From Gnetum montanum (taxonomy: Eukaryota > Streptophyta > Gnetopsida > Gnetales > Gnetaceae), in NCBI GenBank assembly GCA_015680685.1, contig MNCI01004881.1, positions 443,976 to 505,975 on the forward strand: a stretch of DNA of 62,000 nucleotides. The letters are read 5' to 3'. The notes under the pieces were generated by a model that worked only from the letters and a program-made list of their open reading frames with translations, did no database searches and was not told the DNA's origin. Made by a program: the position numbers and the translations under genes. Within the stretch, counting starts at the first letter, position 1, and every line of letters starts with the position of its first letter. Below, one piece after another: positions 47,229-60,175 of the stretch.

Positions 47229-50200
47229 TAAGCACCATTGATGTGAGGATGGACATCAGAGATTCCCTAGAGATATCTAAAGAAAATGCATTCGAAAAGA
47301 TCGAGAAGAAGAAAGTTCCATGCATTGCATATAGCAATACAGGGTGCAATTGTGTGTAGAAACTCTAGGCCATAAAGTAAGCATCTATCTCTACATGCAA
47401 GAAGTGTGCACTAAAAGCAGAAATCCAAAGGTGTTTGTACGTAGAAGCCACAAAATAGGAGGGCACCTAGTGGCTGACTGTTGACTTTGAAAGTAGCACA
47501 CTTTGCATGGAACTGATTGAGAGCTTGACATGTGCATATGTGACAAGGATGTATGAACTCCAGCAAGTTCATCACTAACTTTCTAATGATATAAATGATG
47601 GTACTCACTGGGGAGAGTTGGAAATTCCTTAAAATTTTAACTAAAAATGCTATTGGATGGAATGGAATATGTGTTTTTGAAAAATGGGAAGCTAATCATA
47701 ATCAATGCCAATCTTGCTCCAAAGCAAAAAAAAAGATGTTGTTGAAGGTAACTGAAAAATGGTCAGCAGTTTTTGCTTGGTCATATCCTAAACTCACAAG
47801 GATTGATCCTAGGATATGCCAACATCGCGTCTACATTGATTCAGCCATGAAGCTAAAAAGATAGCCACAGAGGCAATTGAACCCCAAGCTGAAGTAGATT
47901 GTCAAGGAGGAAATCGAACAACTCCTCAAGACAGGGTTCATCTATCCCATTGCAGATAGTGAGTGGGTTATTCCACTCATAATTGTGTCAAAGAAAGATC
48001 ATAAGTGATGGGTCTACATCAACTTTCAGCTGCTGAGTATGACAACATTCAAAGATCATTTTCCATTGCCATTTGTTGACAAGGTGCTTAACATAATATC
48101 TAGGCATTACTACTATAGCTTTCTAGATGGTTATAGTGGCTATAACCAAATTCAAATTACACTAGAAGACTAAGCAAAGATAACATTCACAAGTCCTTGG
48201 GGGACTTTTGCATATCACAAGATGTCATTTGGTCTATGCAATGCTCCTACAACATTCCAATGCCTGGTCTTGAGCATTTTTCAATAGTAGATTAGTAGTG
48301 GTGTGGAATTCTTCATGGATGACTTCTCCAATTATGAAGCTACATTTGAGAAAGCCTTAAACCACCTTGAGTAAGTGTTCAAATAATGTGTTGAAACCAA
48401 CTTGAGGCTTAATTGGCAAAAAAGTCACTTAATGGTCTAGGAGGGCATTGTATTAGAGCACAAAATATCGCAAGCAGGAATTGAGGTAGACCTTAAGAAA
48501 ATAAGGGTCATCCAAGGAATAACTCACTAGCCAGAAATAGTTAAAGATGTTCAGTCATTCCTTGGACATATTGGCTACTACTGGTGATTCATAAAGAATT
48601 TCTCTAAAATCACAAAACCATTGGTGGAGCTAACAAAGAAAGATGCTACCTTTGTCTAGACTGTAAAATGTGAGAAAGCATTCCAGTCTAAAAGAGAAGC
48701 TTGTAGAAACTCCAATTCTACAAGCACCTGACTAGTCCAAGTCATTTCATATCATGATGGATGCATCAAATTATGCCTTGGGTGTGGTGCTAATGTAGTT
48801 AGATGACAAAAAACATCCATACTACATCCACTGCATTAGCTAAAGCATTGTGGGTGCACAACTGAACTACACCACCACAAAGATAGAATTGATGGTAGTG
48901 GTGTTTTCTCTAGAGAAGTTTAGGCATTATGTGCTTGGACATAAGGTGTTTATGCACATGGACCATAGTGCCATCTGCTTCTTGATGAATAAGCCAATGA
49001 TGAACCCCTATGTCATATGGTGGCTGGTGATCTTGCAGGAATTTGATCTTATGATGGTAGGTTGAAAGGGCACTGAGAATGTGGTCATTGATCACTTGTT
49101 TCGGTTGTGATGGGACAACAAAGAGGAAGAAGATCCACTATTTGATATGTTTCTTGATGAACTCCTCTTTTTTGGAGCTATAACTGAACAAATGCCCAAT
49201 AAGCCAAAATGGTATGATGGCATTCTCACCTATCTTCTCACTCAAGAGATGCCACAAGGGTTGGACCACTGGAAGAAATAGTGGTTTCTTCACCAGGTGA
49301 AACACTTTAGGAAGATCAATAGACACCTCTACAAGGTGTGTGCCAATGGCTTGGTTGGCTAGTGTGTTCTTAATGCTAATCAATTGCACGTTCTCCAAGA
49401 TGCTCATGAAGGTTCTTATGGAGGACACTATGCTGAGAGACACATGGCCATTAAAATCCTGATGGGAGTGTACTATTGGCCAACAATATTAAAGGATGCT
49501 CACCATTACGTTTGCTCTTTTGAGCAATGCCAATGAGATGGTGGAATGACTACTCGAATGAAGAGACCTCAACAATGGATTTAGCCATTGGAATCCTTTG
49601 ACATCTAAGGCATTGATTTCATAGGTTCCATCATGCCCATGTTAAATGGAAAGGCACACATCATAGTCATTGTTGATTATTGTATGAAATGGGTAGAAGT
49701 AGTAGCCATCATTGACTATACATCTTCTACTACTGCTTAGTTTGTACAAAAAAACGTTGTAAATAGGTTTGGTATGCCACGTGCATTAATTTTTGACAAT
49801 GGAACTCACTTTATAGGCACTACTTTTTAGAAGCTCATGCAATGCTTGGGGGTTGAACATAAACTCACAGCACCTTACCATCCCTAAGCTAATGGTCAAG
49901 CTGAGGTTACCAATAGGGAAATTTCAAGGATTTTGATAAGAACTATTAGCAAATATAGGAAAGACTAGAGCACAAAACTCAATGATACCCTTTGGGCCTA
50001 TTGCTCAACATGGAAACTTTCTATAGGCTACTCTCCTTATGAGCTTGTGTACAGAAAATTACCAACACTTCCTATTCAATCCAAGCTCCATACACTTTCT
50101 ATAGCCTATTACCTTAACCTTGACTTGAGTCTAGCACAAAAAGAAAGACTAGTGAATCTCAACCTGCTAGACAGAAACCAATTAGTAGCCCTATCATCTA

Positions 50201-50540
50201 ACGAGTTGCACAAGGCCTACAATAAAAAGCGTCATGACCTAGGAATCAAAAAAGTCAAATTCCAACTAGGAGATAAGGTTCTCTATTAGAACCCTGCACA
50301 TGTACCTTAATGAACTAAGTTTCAAATGTTGTGGGAAGGACCTTACATTATTTACAAGATTTTTCCTTTTGGGGCCATGATGATATACAAACTTGAAAAC
50401 CCAAACAAGAAACAGCTGGTCAACATTCAACAAATCAAACCTTTTCATGAGCAAAAGCCAACCAATACAACAAAAGCCTCATCAAATGGACAACCATGCT
50501 CCATGTTTTGGATCTCCTCCTTTCAACTTAGTCATGGGGG
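47224..50540 (+). pseudogene. Element B pol pseudogene: protease end, RT, RNase H, integrase
   Basis: It resumes after the ATGGC duplication as LSTID-like sequence, the direct continuation of the block cut at 37371. RT starts near 47880 (LKQIVKEEIEQLLKTGFIYP); its FMDD box is intact at 48312-48323. RNase H at 48850-49065 includes IELMVVVFSLEKFRHYVLGH. Integrase covers ~49380-50290 with zinc-binding HEGSYGGHYAE, Asp at 49615-49617 (GIDFIGS), Asp at 49795-49797 (FDNGTHF) and Glu at 49903-49905 (ANGQAEVTN). WEGPYIIYKIFPFGAM lies at ~50332. More than twenty in-frame stops. Confidence 0.8.
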
Positions 50541-52640
50541 AGATGGCCACCCATGCTAATCATATAAGCAGCTCCTTAGTTTTTCAATTTTTTGTTTTAC
50601 ACATTTTTTATTTTACAACTTTTTATTTTACACATTCTTTATTTTACATTTTTTTGTTTTCATGTTATTAATCTTTTCTAATTTTTGATTTACACCATCA
50701 TTAGTACATTTGCTATTTCTTGAATATTTTACACTTTCCTTTATATTTTCTTTCATTTTATTTAGTGTGATTTTCTAAATTTTTGTTAATAAGTGCCTAG
50801 TACATTGGTAATGCATTCCTTGATGGTGGTATGTGCTAGTTTTGTTATTTGATTGTTAATGTCTAGTTTCTAGCTTTGAATTTTATTACGAATGATTAGG
50901 ACATGGTTTCTTTTTAATGCAACATGCAGTGAGTCCACAACATCCACCCATCCATAAACTCTATGGTTTTCCTTGTTTTGGAAATGTGTAGTTCCTTTTC
51001 ATTAATAAAACTTTAATAAATTTGTGACTTTGGTAGTTTTTAGAATTGGGAAGGATTAAAAGGTTTGAATAAGGTGTGGCTTCAAGGGGATTCAGTATTC
51101 TTTGTGCCTTTCTATTTTCTTGGGTGCATGTGTGTTTTTATAGATTTCTTACCATTCCATGTTGACCAATAAAGAAAATTGAATGAGTCCTTGCGTGGTA
51201 TGGTTCTTATCAAAAAATGAAAAAAAAAAAAACAAAAAACAAAAAATAAACGATGAGAATTTAAAGTACACCCCTTAGACAAAATAGATGCATATGTCCT
51301 CGCAAGGTGTAGTTCTCATCAGAAGAAAAAAAAATAATGAGGATTCAAAGCACACCTCTTGGACAAAATAAATGCATGTGTCTTTGCATGGTGTGGTTCC
51401 CATTTCAAAATAAAAAAAGAAAAAAACTAATAATGGAAATTCAAAGCAAACCCCTTAGACAAAATAAATGGGCCACAAGCACTCGTTATGGAACTCATCC
51501 TTTCTAACTAAGGCCCTTCCTCACTTCCTACTTCTCCTCTAATAAGGAATAGTGGTTGTTCTGTGGGAGCACTCCTTATGTCTTAGGAAATGGACTAGTC
51601 TTAGAATGGTGATGCAAAGTCACTAAACATGGTTGGTTTTGGTATGGACTAAGGAAGGATGCTATCAAGTCATTTAACCACAAAATCCACAAGGGACTTC
51701 ATGTGACTGTAATTAGGAACTCCATTCCACTATCTATCATCCATGTATGCTTTCCATGTCTCACCTCACTATTGGTTTCATGTTCTGGTTTGATGCCCTA
51801 GTTTGATGTGATGGAATTCTTAGTTAGTTTTTTTTGGGTTTTTATACTTAACCCTTTGTAACCATTAATCATCCACGGAGCCCACAGACTCTTTGGTTTG
51901 AAGTTATGCAAGGGCATAAAACGTTCTATGCCTACTTTGGGGAGGACCCACTCACATATCTTTTGGTTGGGTTAGTTAAGTTCTTTACTCTTAGACACTT
52001 TTACAATCAAATTCTTTTTGTTTACCCCATTAATGATGTCCAATTTTGCACATATTCACAACATTTTTCAGTAAACTCTCCTTTTTATTGTTGTGAATCT
52101 TTACACCCTCTTCAAATATTTTCCTTGTGTTGAACTTTTTCAAATTTTATGGACCACTTCTCTATTTTACCCTATTTGTCAGCCTTTCCTGCTAACACTA
52201 CTAAAGGGATCAATCTACCACAATCACAACCTAGCCAAGTGTAACCACTGACGAGACAAAGCATTTAATAGTTATGTGTTACACATTACATACTAATTCA
52301 TGATTATGTTATAATTGTAGTGGGAAGCATGGACTGGAAGCGAGACTATCTTCACTAAGGATGATGCAATAGTACCATAAAATGAGGATTATTCATGGTT
52401 GTTGGATCTCTTCTCTCTCATTCTTTAGTTTCCAAGAGGTGTTGGATGTTAATGTTATCCAGGGTGTTCACTTTTCTTATTATGAACACCCAAATTTTGT
52501 AAAAGTTGTAATTCTATACACTTGGGCACTCAGAGTCTGTTGTTCCATTTGAGTTAGTTTGTATGTCAATCAATAATCTCATACCTACCCAATATATTTT
52601 GTAAGGAACTTGTTCCCCCTCTTCTACACTTGAGGACGAG
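50541..52640 (+). other. Element B 3' noncoding block
   Basis: T-rich start (50570-50660), an imperfect triplicated segment (51188-51471) with A-runs, the shared CTACTTTGGGGAGGACCCAC block (51904-51953) and the ACTTGAGGACGAGTTTTC block (52628-52645). No recognised protein. Confidence 0.55.
51188..51471 (+). repeat. Three imperfect tandem units of ~85-110 bp
   Basis: Units begin near 51188, 51297 and 51381. Each has a TGCRTGGTGTGGTTC-like start, an A-rich run, a GARATTCAAAGCAMACC-like part and TTAGACAAAATAAATG. Length differences are mainly in the A-runs. Confidence 0.65.
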
Positions 52641-52662
52641 TTTTCATTTAGTTGTGGATGTA

Positions 52663-53488
52663 TGATGAATCATTATTTTTCTATTGCTATGACATTGGGT
52701 ATGTGACGTTAGGGTTTGGCTATGACACGAGTATCCGACGTTGGGGTATATATCCTTGCCTATAAATATAGTGCCTAGGCTCTAGTTTTTGGATAGTTTT
52801 CAAGTTAGTTTTCAACTAGAGTAGCAAAGCTCTTGTAGTTTATTTTCCTCAGAGTTAGAATAATTTTTAAGTGCCCGCAGAAGGAGTCTAAGTGTGTACG
52901 GTTCTTTGTTTGAGCACTGATGTACCTAAGCGCAACACTGTGATAGGAATAAAATAAACTCTTTTGACAATTCTTACAACATTGAGACTAGATTAATGTT
53001 TCTTTTAATGCACTTTACTTTACTACATTTCAATTAAGCAATTTATTTTTAGCAGTTAATGAATGCAAGCACGACCACTTTGAGCATACATATAGTACCT
53101 GGTAACCTAGAAATGCTTAACATTTGGTAGCTCAACAACACTATATATGTTCAGGATGTGTTTAGGAAAGTGGGATAGTTACTTATGTTAGGCTAGATAG
53201 GCAATAAATGAATTAGATTTTAAATTACTTCACTTTTCATTCTTGTTATAGGCGATCACATCAATAAAACATAAAACGATAAAAAATCATATATCTTAAT
53301 TACACTTAAACCATACCCTTGAGCCTCACAAGTGTAGTTGGAAAGATAACAAATGTTCTCAATGCTCATTTCACTTCCTAGAGAAACTAGTGTACTAGAT
53401 AACTATAGGTCCACAGAATTCAACTAGATTGCACGTAACACCATAGTGATTTGTATGGTTGGGCGTAGGGGTACCTCACCACTTATCA
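52663..53488 (+). repeat. 3' LTR of element B
   Basis: TGATGAATCATTATTTTTC ... CACTTATCA, 826 bp; TATAAATA at 52761-52768. It is followed by the CTAAT duplication at 53489-53493. Confidence 0.85.
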
Positions 53489-56400
53489 CTAATGTCTCTA
53501 GAATATCATCCAAATTTGCTCCTCTAGATCATTGATTGAAGTACTTCTAGAGAGTAGTGGAGATTGGTTGTTATGATGTAGTTATCTGAAATGATTACAT
53601 AGAGGGCATGAACTTCAAGTTTTCAAAATGTAACCCCTAATAGTTTGCATTAGGTGTAGTTGGCCCCAATCACTATGAGTTCAAGATAAGTTAGCACTTT
53701 AATTAATAATGGGGCTAGTCATAATTACATGGTTCCTTCCATGGCTAAGGACTTAAAGTTAGCCATGGATCTAATTTAAGCTACTTGTAAACCTACAAAA
53801 TTTTGATCCCTTTGATGTATCAAAGTTTGTAGAAATGTTTCAATTCAAGTAGGCTCATGGCATGGAGTCTTTCATGTCTCAATTTTGAAAATGAAGTTCC
53901 AAAATGTCATATTAGGACTAAAATTCCTTCATGAGGCAAGGGTCTTCATAGCTCCACATTTAAATCTAATTTTCATATCTCATGTGAATTCACCATGCTT
54001 GATCAAGATCCATGGGGCATACTTGGGAATAGATGAGGACTTTAGTCCTCAATTGTCTTCCCAATGGTTATGAAACATCTAGCCAAAGATCTCATGCAAA
54101 AACTCTTTTTGGTCATGCAAATTAGTGACCCTACAAAGATAAATGAGCTACATTCAAATTTAGAACCACATGTTAAAAAGATCTTATCTTGATACCAAGA
54201 TATCATGCTGCCAGAATTACCTAGGAGTTTGTTGCCATGAAGAGTTATGGACTCCAAAATAGAGTTGCTACTTGGAACAACCCCTCTTATTGAAATGTCA
54301 TGTTGCCTAATCAATCTAGAGCTAGAGGAACTAAAGAGACAACTAGAAAGTTTGGTTTTAAAAGGTTACATTCACCTCTCTAAATCTACTTATGGTGCAC
54401 CTATGTTGTTTGTCACAAAGGAGGATGGGACCTTGCATAGTTGTTGTAACTATAAGTTTTTGACCAAGTATATTATAAAGAACAAGTATACAATGTCTTT
54501 AATATCTTATTTGTTTGATCAATTGCCTTGAGGCATGCTATGTCACTTAGCTAGACTTAAGGCAACAGTACTGTTAAGTGTGCATAGCAAAAGGTGACAA
54601 GAAAAAGACTAATTATGTCACAAGATATGGGTCATTCAAATGGACCATCATGGAATTCAATATTTGTAATGCATAGATCACATTTTGTATGCTAATGAAT
54701 GAAATATTTAGTCTACCTCAATGATATTTTGGTGTACATTCAAACCTTGGAGGATCATGACCTTCATCTACAAATGGCTTTCAAGAAGTTGTGCCAGAAT
54801 TAGTTGTACATGAAGAAAGAAAAATGTGAATTCTACCACACAAAGTTGAAGCTCCTTCACAACCTTGTTGGGCATGGTCAAATTAAGCCCAAACTAAAGA
54901 AAGTGAAGGTTTTTTGTTAGTGGTTTGTCCCCACTAATGTTCATGACATTCGATAGTTCATGAGGTTAGCTAGCTTTTATTGTCGATTTATCAAAAATAT
55001 TTTAGGCATTACTATTCCTCTCACAAATTTATAGAAGAAGAAAGTTCCTTGGTGTTGGGACTTTGATTATTAGTAGGCCTTTGACAAAATCAAAGAGACT
55101 TTAACCTCTCATCCTATGCTAGCCCTACAAAAAATTTTAAAGCCCTTTGAGATTCATACTAATACTAGTGATGATGATATCAATGGGTTGTTGCTACAAG
55201 AGAGTCCTCCCATTGCTTATGAATATTAAACATTGAATAAGATTGACCGTAGAGGGCTAGTTCATGAAAAGGAAACATTTTTCATTGTTTACTGCATGAG
55301 GATGTGAAGACCTTACTTGCTAGGGAGTAGTAACCTTATAAAGATATATAACTTAGCTACTAGTTACATCTCAATCAATTAAAGCTTCGATTCATGTAGG
55401 CTTGATGGTTGGCCTTTCTCTCTAAATTTGATTTACAATTGGTCTATTGTCCTAGGAAGGAAAATGTTGTGGTAGATGCCTTGAGCCACCATCCTTAATC
55501 AACCTTCCAACTCTTTAAAATCAATGGGCCTCAAACCTATCGTATTCAATATAACAATGTATCATTAGCCATAATCTAAGATGGGTTAAAGTGAGATCCA
55601 CAATTCATTGACTTGATGAGGGTCATGGAAGTAGGAAAAGCCCTTTATTTCAAAATGAGGAATGGATTGCTCTAGTTTCATGAAAACTAGATTTGTGTTT
55701 TAGATTAGTACAACCTCTACAAAAAGATCATTTGTGAGTGCCATGACACACCATTAGCTAGGCACCCTAGTTAATAGAGAACTCTCACCCTTATCAAAAG
55801 GACTTTATTTTGGGCCAAGATATTCTAGGATGTAATTGCTTATGTACAAAATTTTTTGATATGCCAACAAGAAAAAAGATCTACTAAGCACCCTGGTAGA
55901 CTTCAATTTTCACTAGAAATCCCATGGTACCCATGGGCCATTGTAATAATGGATTTCATAATAGAACTATGTAATGTCCAAGGCCTGTATAGCATCATCA
56001 TGGTGGTGGAAAAATTTTCAAAGTTCAACATATTCATTCCCTGTTTGGCTTAATATTATGTGGAAGATACCATGCCCTATTTCTTTGATAGAATGATCAA
56101 GTATTTTTGGCTTCCCATGGGCATAATCTTAGATCGAGACTCCAAGTTTACAAGTGCATTTAGATGAATCTTATTTATCATGATGGGAACAAAACTTAAA
56201 TTGTTTACTAGTTTTTATTTGTAGATAAACAAAAAAAATGAAGCATATAAATTATATACTCAAGAAGCACCTTCAACATGATGTCAATAGTGATTAAAAA
56301 AATTAGTTAGTCCTTTTGGAAATAGCCCAATTGAGTTATAACACCTAGAAGTCCTCAACTACTAGGTTCTCCCTTGTAGAAATGGTGATGGGAAGATAAC

Positions 56401-56950
56401 CGATGACTCCTCACATGGTTTCTCCCACCATGCAAGGCCATCATCCCTTAGTTAATGAATTTTTGAGGGTTTCATTTGAGAAAAATTAAGGCATCACCAA
56501 TGCAATGCATGAAGAAGTATGTAGATCACAAGCAACAACCTTGTGAGTTCATTATCAAGGATTGGATTGTTCTAAAATTAGATCCTTGCTGATTCAAACT
56601 AAACTAGGATAACACATCTAAATTGCTTTGATAGTATGATGGTTCCTTCAGGATCATTGAAAAAATTAACCCTCTCACTTATAGATTGTAATTACCAATT
56701 AACATAGATGGAGTCCATCTGGTATTCCATGTCAACATGTTGAAATCACTACCTAATGGATTTCCTTATCTAGAAAGGAGTCTTTTAATCCAAGAGTGAC
56801 CTAGTATTCAATCAATACAAGGTAAGAGCATTGAATGCATTTGAAAATTCCAGACTATAGGACATGGTCCTCACCTAAAGATGGAATTTTTCATCCATCA
56901 AAAATATCATACAAACTCTAATGATAGTTGGATGTCATTAGAACTTTTGA
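53489..56950 (+). pseudogene. Element A pol pseudogene: protease, RT, RNase H, integrase
   Basis: It continues element A after the second CTAAT. RT: LELEELKRQLESLVLKGYIH, SKSTYGAPMLFVTKEDGTL (54325-54440), then YLND at 54714-54725 in place of the catalytic YLDD. RNase H-like region ~55020-55500 (KAFDKIKETLTSHPMLAL). Integrase ~55730-56500 (CQQEKRSTKHPGRLQ, IVIMDFIIELC, DRDSKFTSAF). A GPY/F-like block (GSFRIIEKINPLTYRLQLP, then VFHVNMLK) is at 56641-56745, the position where chromoviruses carry a chromodomain next. No clear chromodomain was recognised. Stops throughout. Confidence 0.72.
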
Positions 56951-57668
56951 GCTCCTAGGAATAGTTGATCTTAGACGTCTATTATGAGTAAGCTATTGAT
57001 CTCCCATCATGGCTATTATAGTAATGGATTGGGAATTCCCTTGTCTAGTTACACATACTTGAAAAAAAGAGAAATGATTGGTTAAGCCAATGAAGACGTG
57101 GCATGTGGATGACTCCTAAGATCTATTAATTGTGATGCCGTGGAAGCCCATCTCAAGTTGGAGGATACTTAGAATCCTTCAAAGGGCCCTAGAAGTAATA
57201 GGGCTCAATTCTCTCATAGGTGTGAAATTATGATAAGATTAAGATCCCTTAACCTTTCAGGAAATGTCTTGAGGGATGCCTTGGTCTCATTTGCCCAATA
57301 GATTTATTTGTTCTCTTGTGTCATTGTGATGGACCACTTAGAGATCCTTTTATGAATTTTTCATCTTAGGCAAGGCATAGAAGGGTGGACATACCAAGCT
57401 CAAAATGGTACCATTCTTTACTTGGGTGTCAAGTGCTACGAGGAATTCAGGTCTTGGGAAGAGGATCAAGTTTAGAAATGGAGCTTTATGGTTCTTAACC
57501 TTAGCTATTGGACCTTCCTAAACACAAGATCATTTGAATTGGATTTTAAGTAGCATGAGTGACTTCTCTGAATTTGCTAGAATCCACCTTCAATCACATT
57601 ATAGTATCCTTGTGGATTACCTAGGTCATGCTCCCAGGTCATCACTCATTTTGAGTGAGGGAGGATCA
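56951..57668 (+). other. Element A 3' noncoding region and polypurine tract
   Basis: No coding sequence recognised. GAGTGAGGGAGGATCA (57653-57668) directly precedes the 3' LTR and is the likely plus-strand primer. Confidence 0.55.
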
Positions 57669-58238
57669 TGAGAGAGGTAGCAAGTTTGTTAGTGGCCTGC
57701 TACCTCTCCCATGGTTTAGGGGTGATGGAGGCACAAGGATTCATTCACTCCTTGTGTTTTTAGAACCATACTAGCATGGCAATCTCATGCATTGGTTGAG
57801 GGGGCTATAGACTTCCTCTATACCCCACTAGGTAGGGCCTTACTTGGGAGGGTTGCATAGTTCAATTCTACATTGGAATTTTTCCTTGGTAATGACATGG
57901 GACATGTTATGGGGTGTTGCATGTGCTCATAAAAGCATGAAACCAACTACGAACATGCATTAATGAATTTGAATGCTTTAGCTAGTAGTCCTTGTGGAAT
58001 TCACATGAGTGGAGGAAGGAAGAGACTAATTAACTTATTTTGATTATCTATTGCATATATGGGTTTTGTACATCACTTAGGTTTTAATATTGGGACTTTG
58101 ACAAGTTTTTTGTTGGCATGTGTTTCAAGCTTGGTGAGCATTGTAAGGTGCACTCTGCTTGAGTCATGTTTCAATTATAAACCTATTTTGAGAAACTTAG
58201 GTGATGCCAAACAACGTGCTAGGGATAATGTTGTTACA
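57669..58238 (+). repeat. 3' LTR of element A
   Basis: TGAGAGAGGTAGCAAG ... TTGTTACA, 570 bp, pair of 31537-32090. Shared blocks include CTTGGGAGGGTTGCATA and TTGTTGGCATGTGTTTC. Confidence 0.78.
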
Positions 58239-58253
58239 TTTCTAGTTTTTTCT

Positions 58254-58306
58254 CCATTATAAGAATCAAACATACAACCTTTTATAGCTCAATGGGAGAT
58301 TCCTAA
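58254..58306 (-). repeat. Short tRNA-head-like repeat, also present left of element A
   Basis: CTCCATTATAAGAATCAAAC ... GGGAGATTCCTAA resembles 31488-31534. On the minus strand TGTTTGATTCTT is B-box-like. A further relative is near 60074-60120. Confidence 0.4.
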
Positions 58307-58379
58307 CATTTAAAAAGTAGAAAAGGGCTACATGAGAGTGAATTTTGCATGTGTGATGACTTTTTTGGAGGGAGAAGGA

Positions 58380-58530
58380 TGTTGGAACTCCAAAATAATT
58401 ATAATATAAAGACACCCAAAGATATATAGCCCATATAGAACTTTATAAGTGAGCATTGTCCACTAGAATGCAACCCATGACTTAGAGCTTTCAAATCAAG
58501 AGTCTTACCACTAGGTTAACACATCATTGT
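58380..58530 (-). repeat. SINE-like repeat copy 1 (tRNA-derived)
   Basis: Minus strand: GTTAACCTAGTGGTAAGACT (A-box region), GGGTTGCATTCT (B-box region), then a body ending AATTATTTTGGAGTTCCAAC. Best full-length copy of the family with 60703-60850. Ends by comparison only. Confidence 0.62.
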
Positions 58531-59749
58531 TTCATGTAATAGTTTTTGTTTTTAATTCTTTTTCCAAACATGCCTCGAAGCTAACATAAACATACAAGTG
58601 CTTCTTAGTATTTTTTTCGTTTCTTAGGTACTAGACTTAATTATATCATTCTTAACTATGGTAAATTCGATTGTTATACTTGCAATATTTTGTTTAAAAA
58701 TTTCTTTTTATATTTTCACTTCAAAGATAAATTTTGAAACTGAAATTGAAGCTTTACTACATTTGAAGATCCAGAGGATCTATGACAAATAATGACAGAC
58801 CCTATAAATTGACCAAGTACCAATGGAGAAATTTTTCTTCTTCTCACACATGTGATATTTTTTTTATTTTCAAAGTTCTTTTCAATATTTGTTCATTGGA
58901 GATTACATTCAATTATAGTATTCCCAAATAGTAAATTTACCTCATGAGAGTGAATGTTACACACATAGTATTTTTTAAATTCTATTTTTCCTTTCTTGGT
59001 TACTACACTCTTATTTATAGTAAATTTTTCTTTTTCTCTACTATAAGGAATTAAAGACAAGATTTGATTGCCATTTTTTTCCTTCTCACATTTGTGATAT
59101 TTTTTTTTATTTTTAAAAATTCTTTTCCATATATTTTTTTCATTTTTTCAAGTACTAAACTCAATTATAACATTCTCAACCATGGTAAATTTGGGCAACA
59201 TGCAAAATCAAATCGATTACATATTTTCTATTTCATCATTTTTCTTTGTTTTATTTATTTATTTGCAATTTCTTTATCATCTTGAATTTTTTTTCTATCT
59301 TTTTTGTGTTATTTTTAGTAGCTTTCCTAAAATAGTATTGTAGCAATTTGTATCATCCATAACTTGCATATTGTTTCCTTGCAAAACATTTCAAATCATA
59401 CTAGATTCCTCATCAGTTACAATTGATTTTTCAAGTGTTAGAGAAAAAATAAGTAACATTATAGTTTACGACTATTTGAGATGTAGTAGTTAGTAGTTAG
59501 TAGTTAGTTTTATAAAAAATAGCAAGCTATAGGAAAAACCAAAAAGAAGGATAAAAAGTTTAGCAACTTTTTAAAATGGTCTTATTATCTAATCCTGTTT
59601 GAAGATGCTTGAATCATCTAAGATATCATTCCTGTAACTTAGTTGAGAAAATTGATTTGCATAATTGTGAATTTTTTTAGGATAAGTCAATAATTAAGAA
59701 TACACCTAAATAATTCCCATAGCTAGCATGATGATAATAATGTAAATTC
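58531..59749. other. AT-rich region with decayed repeats, no gene
   Basis: T-runs and diverged repeats. A block TACTAGACTTAATTATA...GGTAAATT occurs near 58628-58669 and again near 59152-59195. CTCACACATGTGATATTTTTT (58842) recurs in altered form at 59084. No coding signal seen. Confidence 0.45.
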
Positions 59750-59880
59750 AAACAATAAGGTGTTAGCCTAGTTCTAGTGGACAATGCTAAGTTATAAAGT
59801 TTTAATTGGACTATAGCTTAGGGTATACCTATATTACAGTTATTTTGGGGTACTAACAACCCTTAGCCCCACCCACCTCC
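59750..59880 (+). repeat. SINE-like repeat copy 2, plus strand, internally deleted
   Basis: GGTGTTAGCCTAG is joined directly to TTCTAGTGGACAATGCTAAG, so the tRNA-like centre is missing. The body (TATAAAGTTTTAATTGGACT, then TATTACAGTTATTTTGGGGT) matches the reverse of copies 1 and 3. Confidence 0.58.
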
Positions 59881-60175
59881 CTACCCACTGCCCTTAACAA
59901 TAATGTAAATTCACTATCCAAAACAATAAGATATTTGTCTAGTGGTAAGACTCTACACACACTACTCCACCCCAACCCCACTACGGGTGGTGGTTACATG
60001 TATGATGTTTTTTAATTTTAAATTTTTTGGTTACTACATGTAATTATAGAATTGTTAAATATAGTAAATTTTTCTACACTAAAAGAAATCAAACATAAAA
60101 CCTCTTACTCTTAATTGGAAGGTAAATTTTTTTTCTTTAAATAAAATTAAACACAAGACTTAGGGGAGTGGGGGA

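Larger units (their letters stand above)
33540..53488 (+). mobile_element. Element B: autonomous-type Ty3/gypsy inserted in A, split by C
   Basis: LTRs at 33540-34313 and 52663-53488, flanked by CTAAT duplications. A tRNA-Asp-type primer site, gag, protease start, then (after element C) the rest of protease, RT, RNase H and integrase follow on the plus strand. Without C the element is ~10.1 kb. It encodes the full enzyme set this LTR group needs, but with many stops. Its LTRs differ more than C's, as expected for the older host of a nested insert. Confidence 0.85.
31537..58238 (+). mobile_element. Element A: chromovirus-like Ty3/gypsy retrotransposon, split by B and C
   Basis: LTRs at 31537-32090 and 57669-58238 are clearly homologous over their length. 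An initiator-Met-type primer site follows the first and a purine tract precedes the second. Gag (32228-33539) and pol (53489-56950) are separated only by element B. Removing B and its duplicate CTAAT leaves ~6.8 kb. RT wording (YGAPMLFV.KEDGTL), integrase and the GPY/F-like block before VFHVNMLK point to chromoviruses. Everything is decayed. A clean target duplication is not seen (TTCCT at 31530-31534 versus TTTCT at 58239-58243 at best). Confidence 0.8.

Noticed and set aside
50047-50559. Possible host gene in the long open frames after integrase
   Set aside because: They are the integrase C-terminal part (KVLY, WEGPYIIYKIF) of element B and match element C at 40114-40425.
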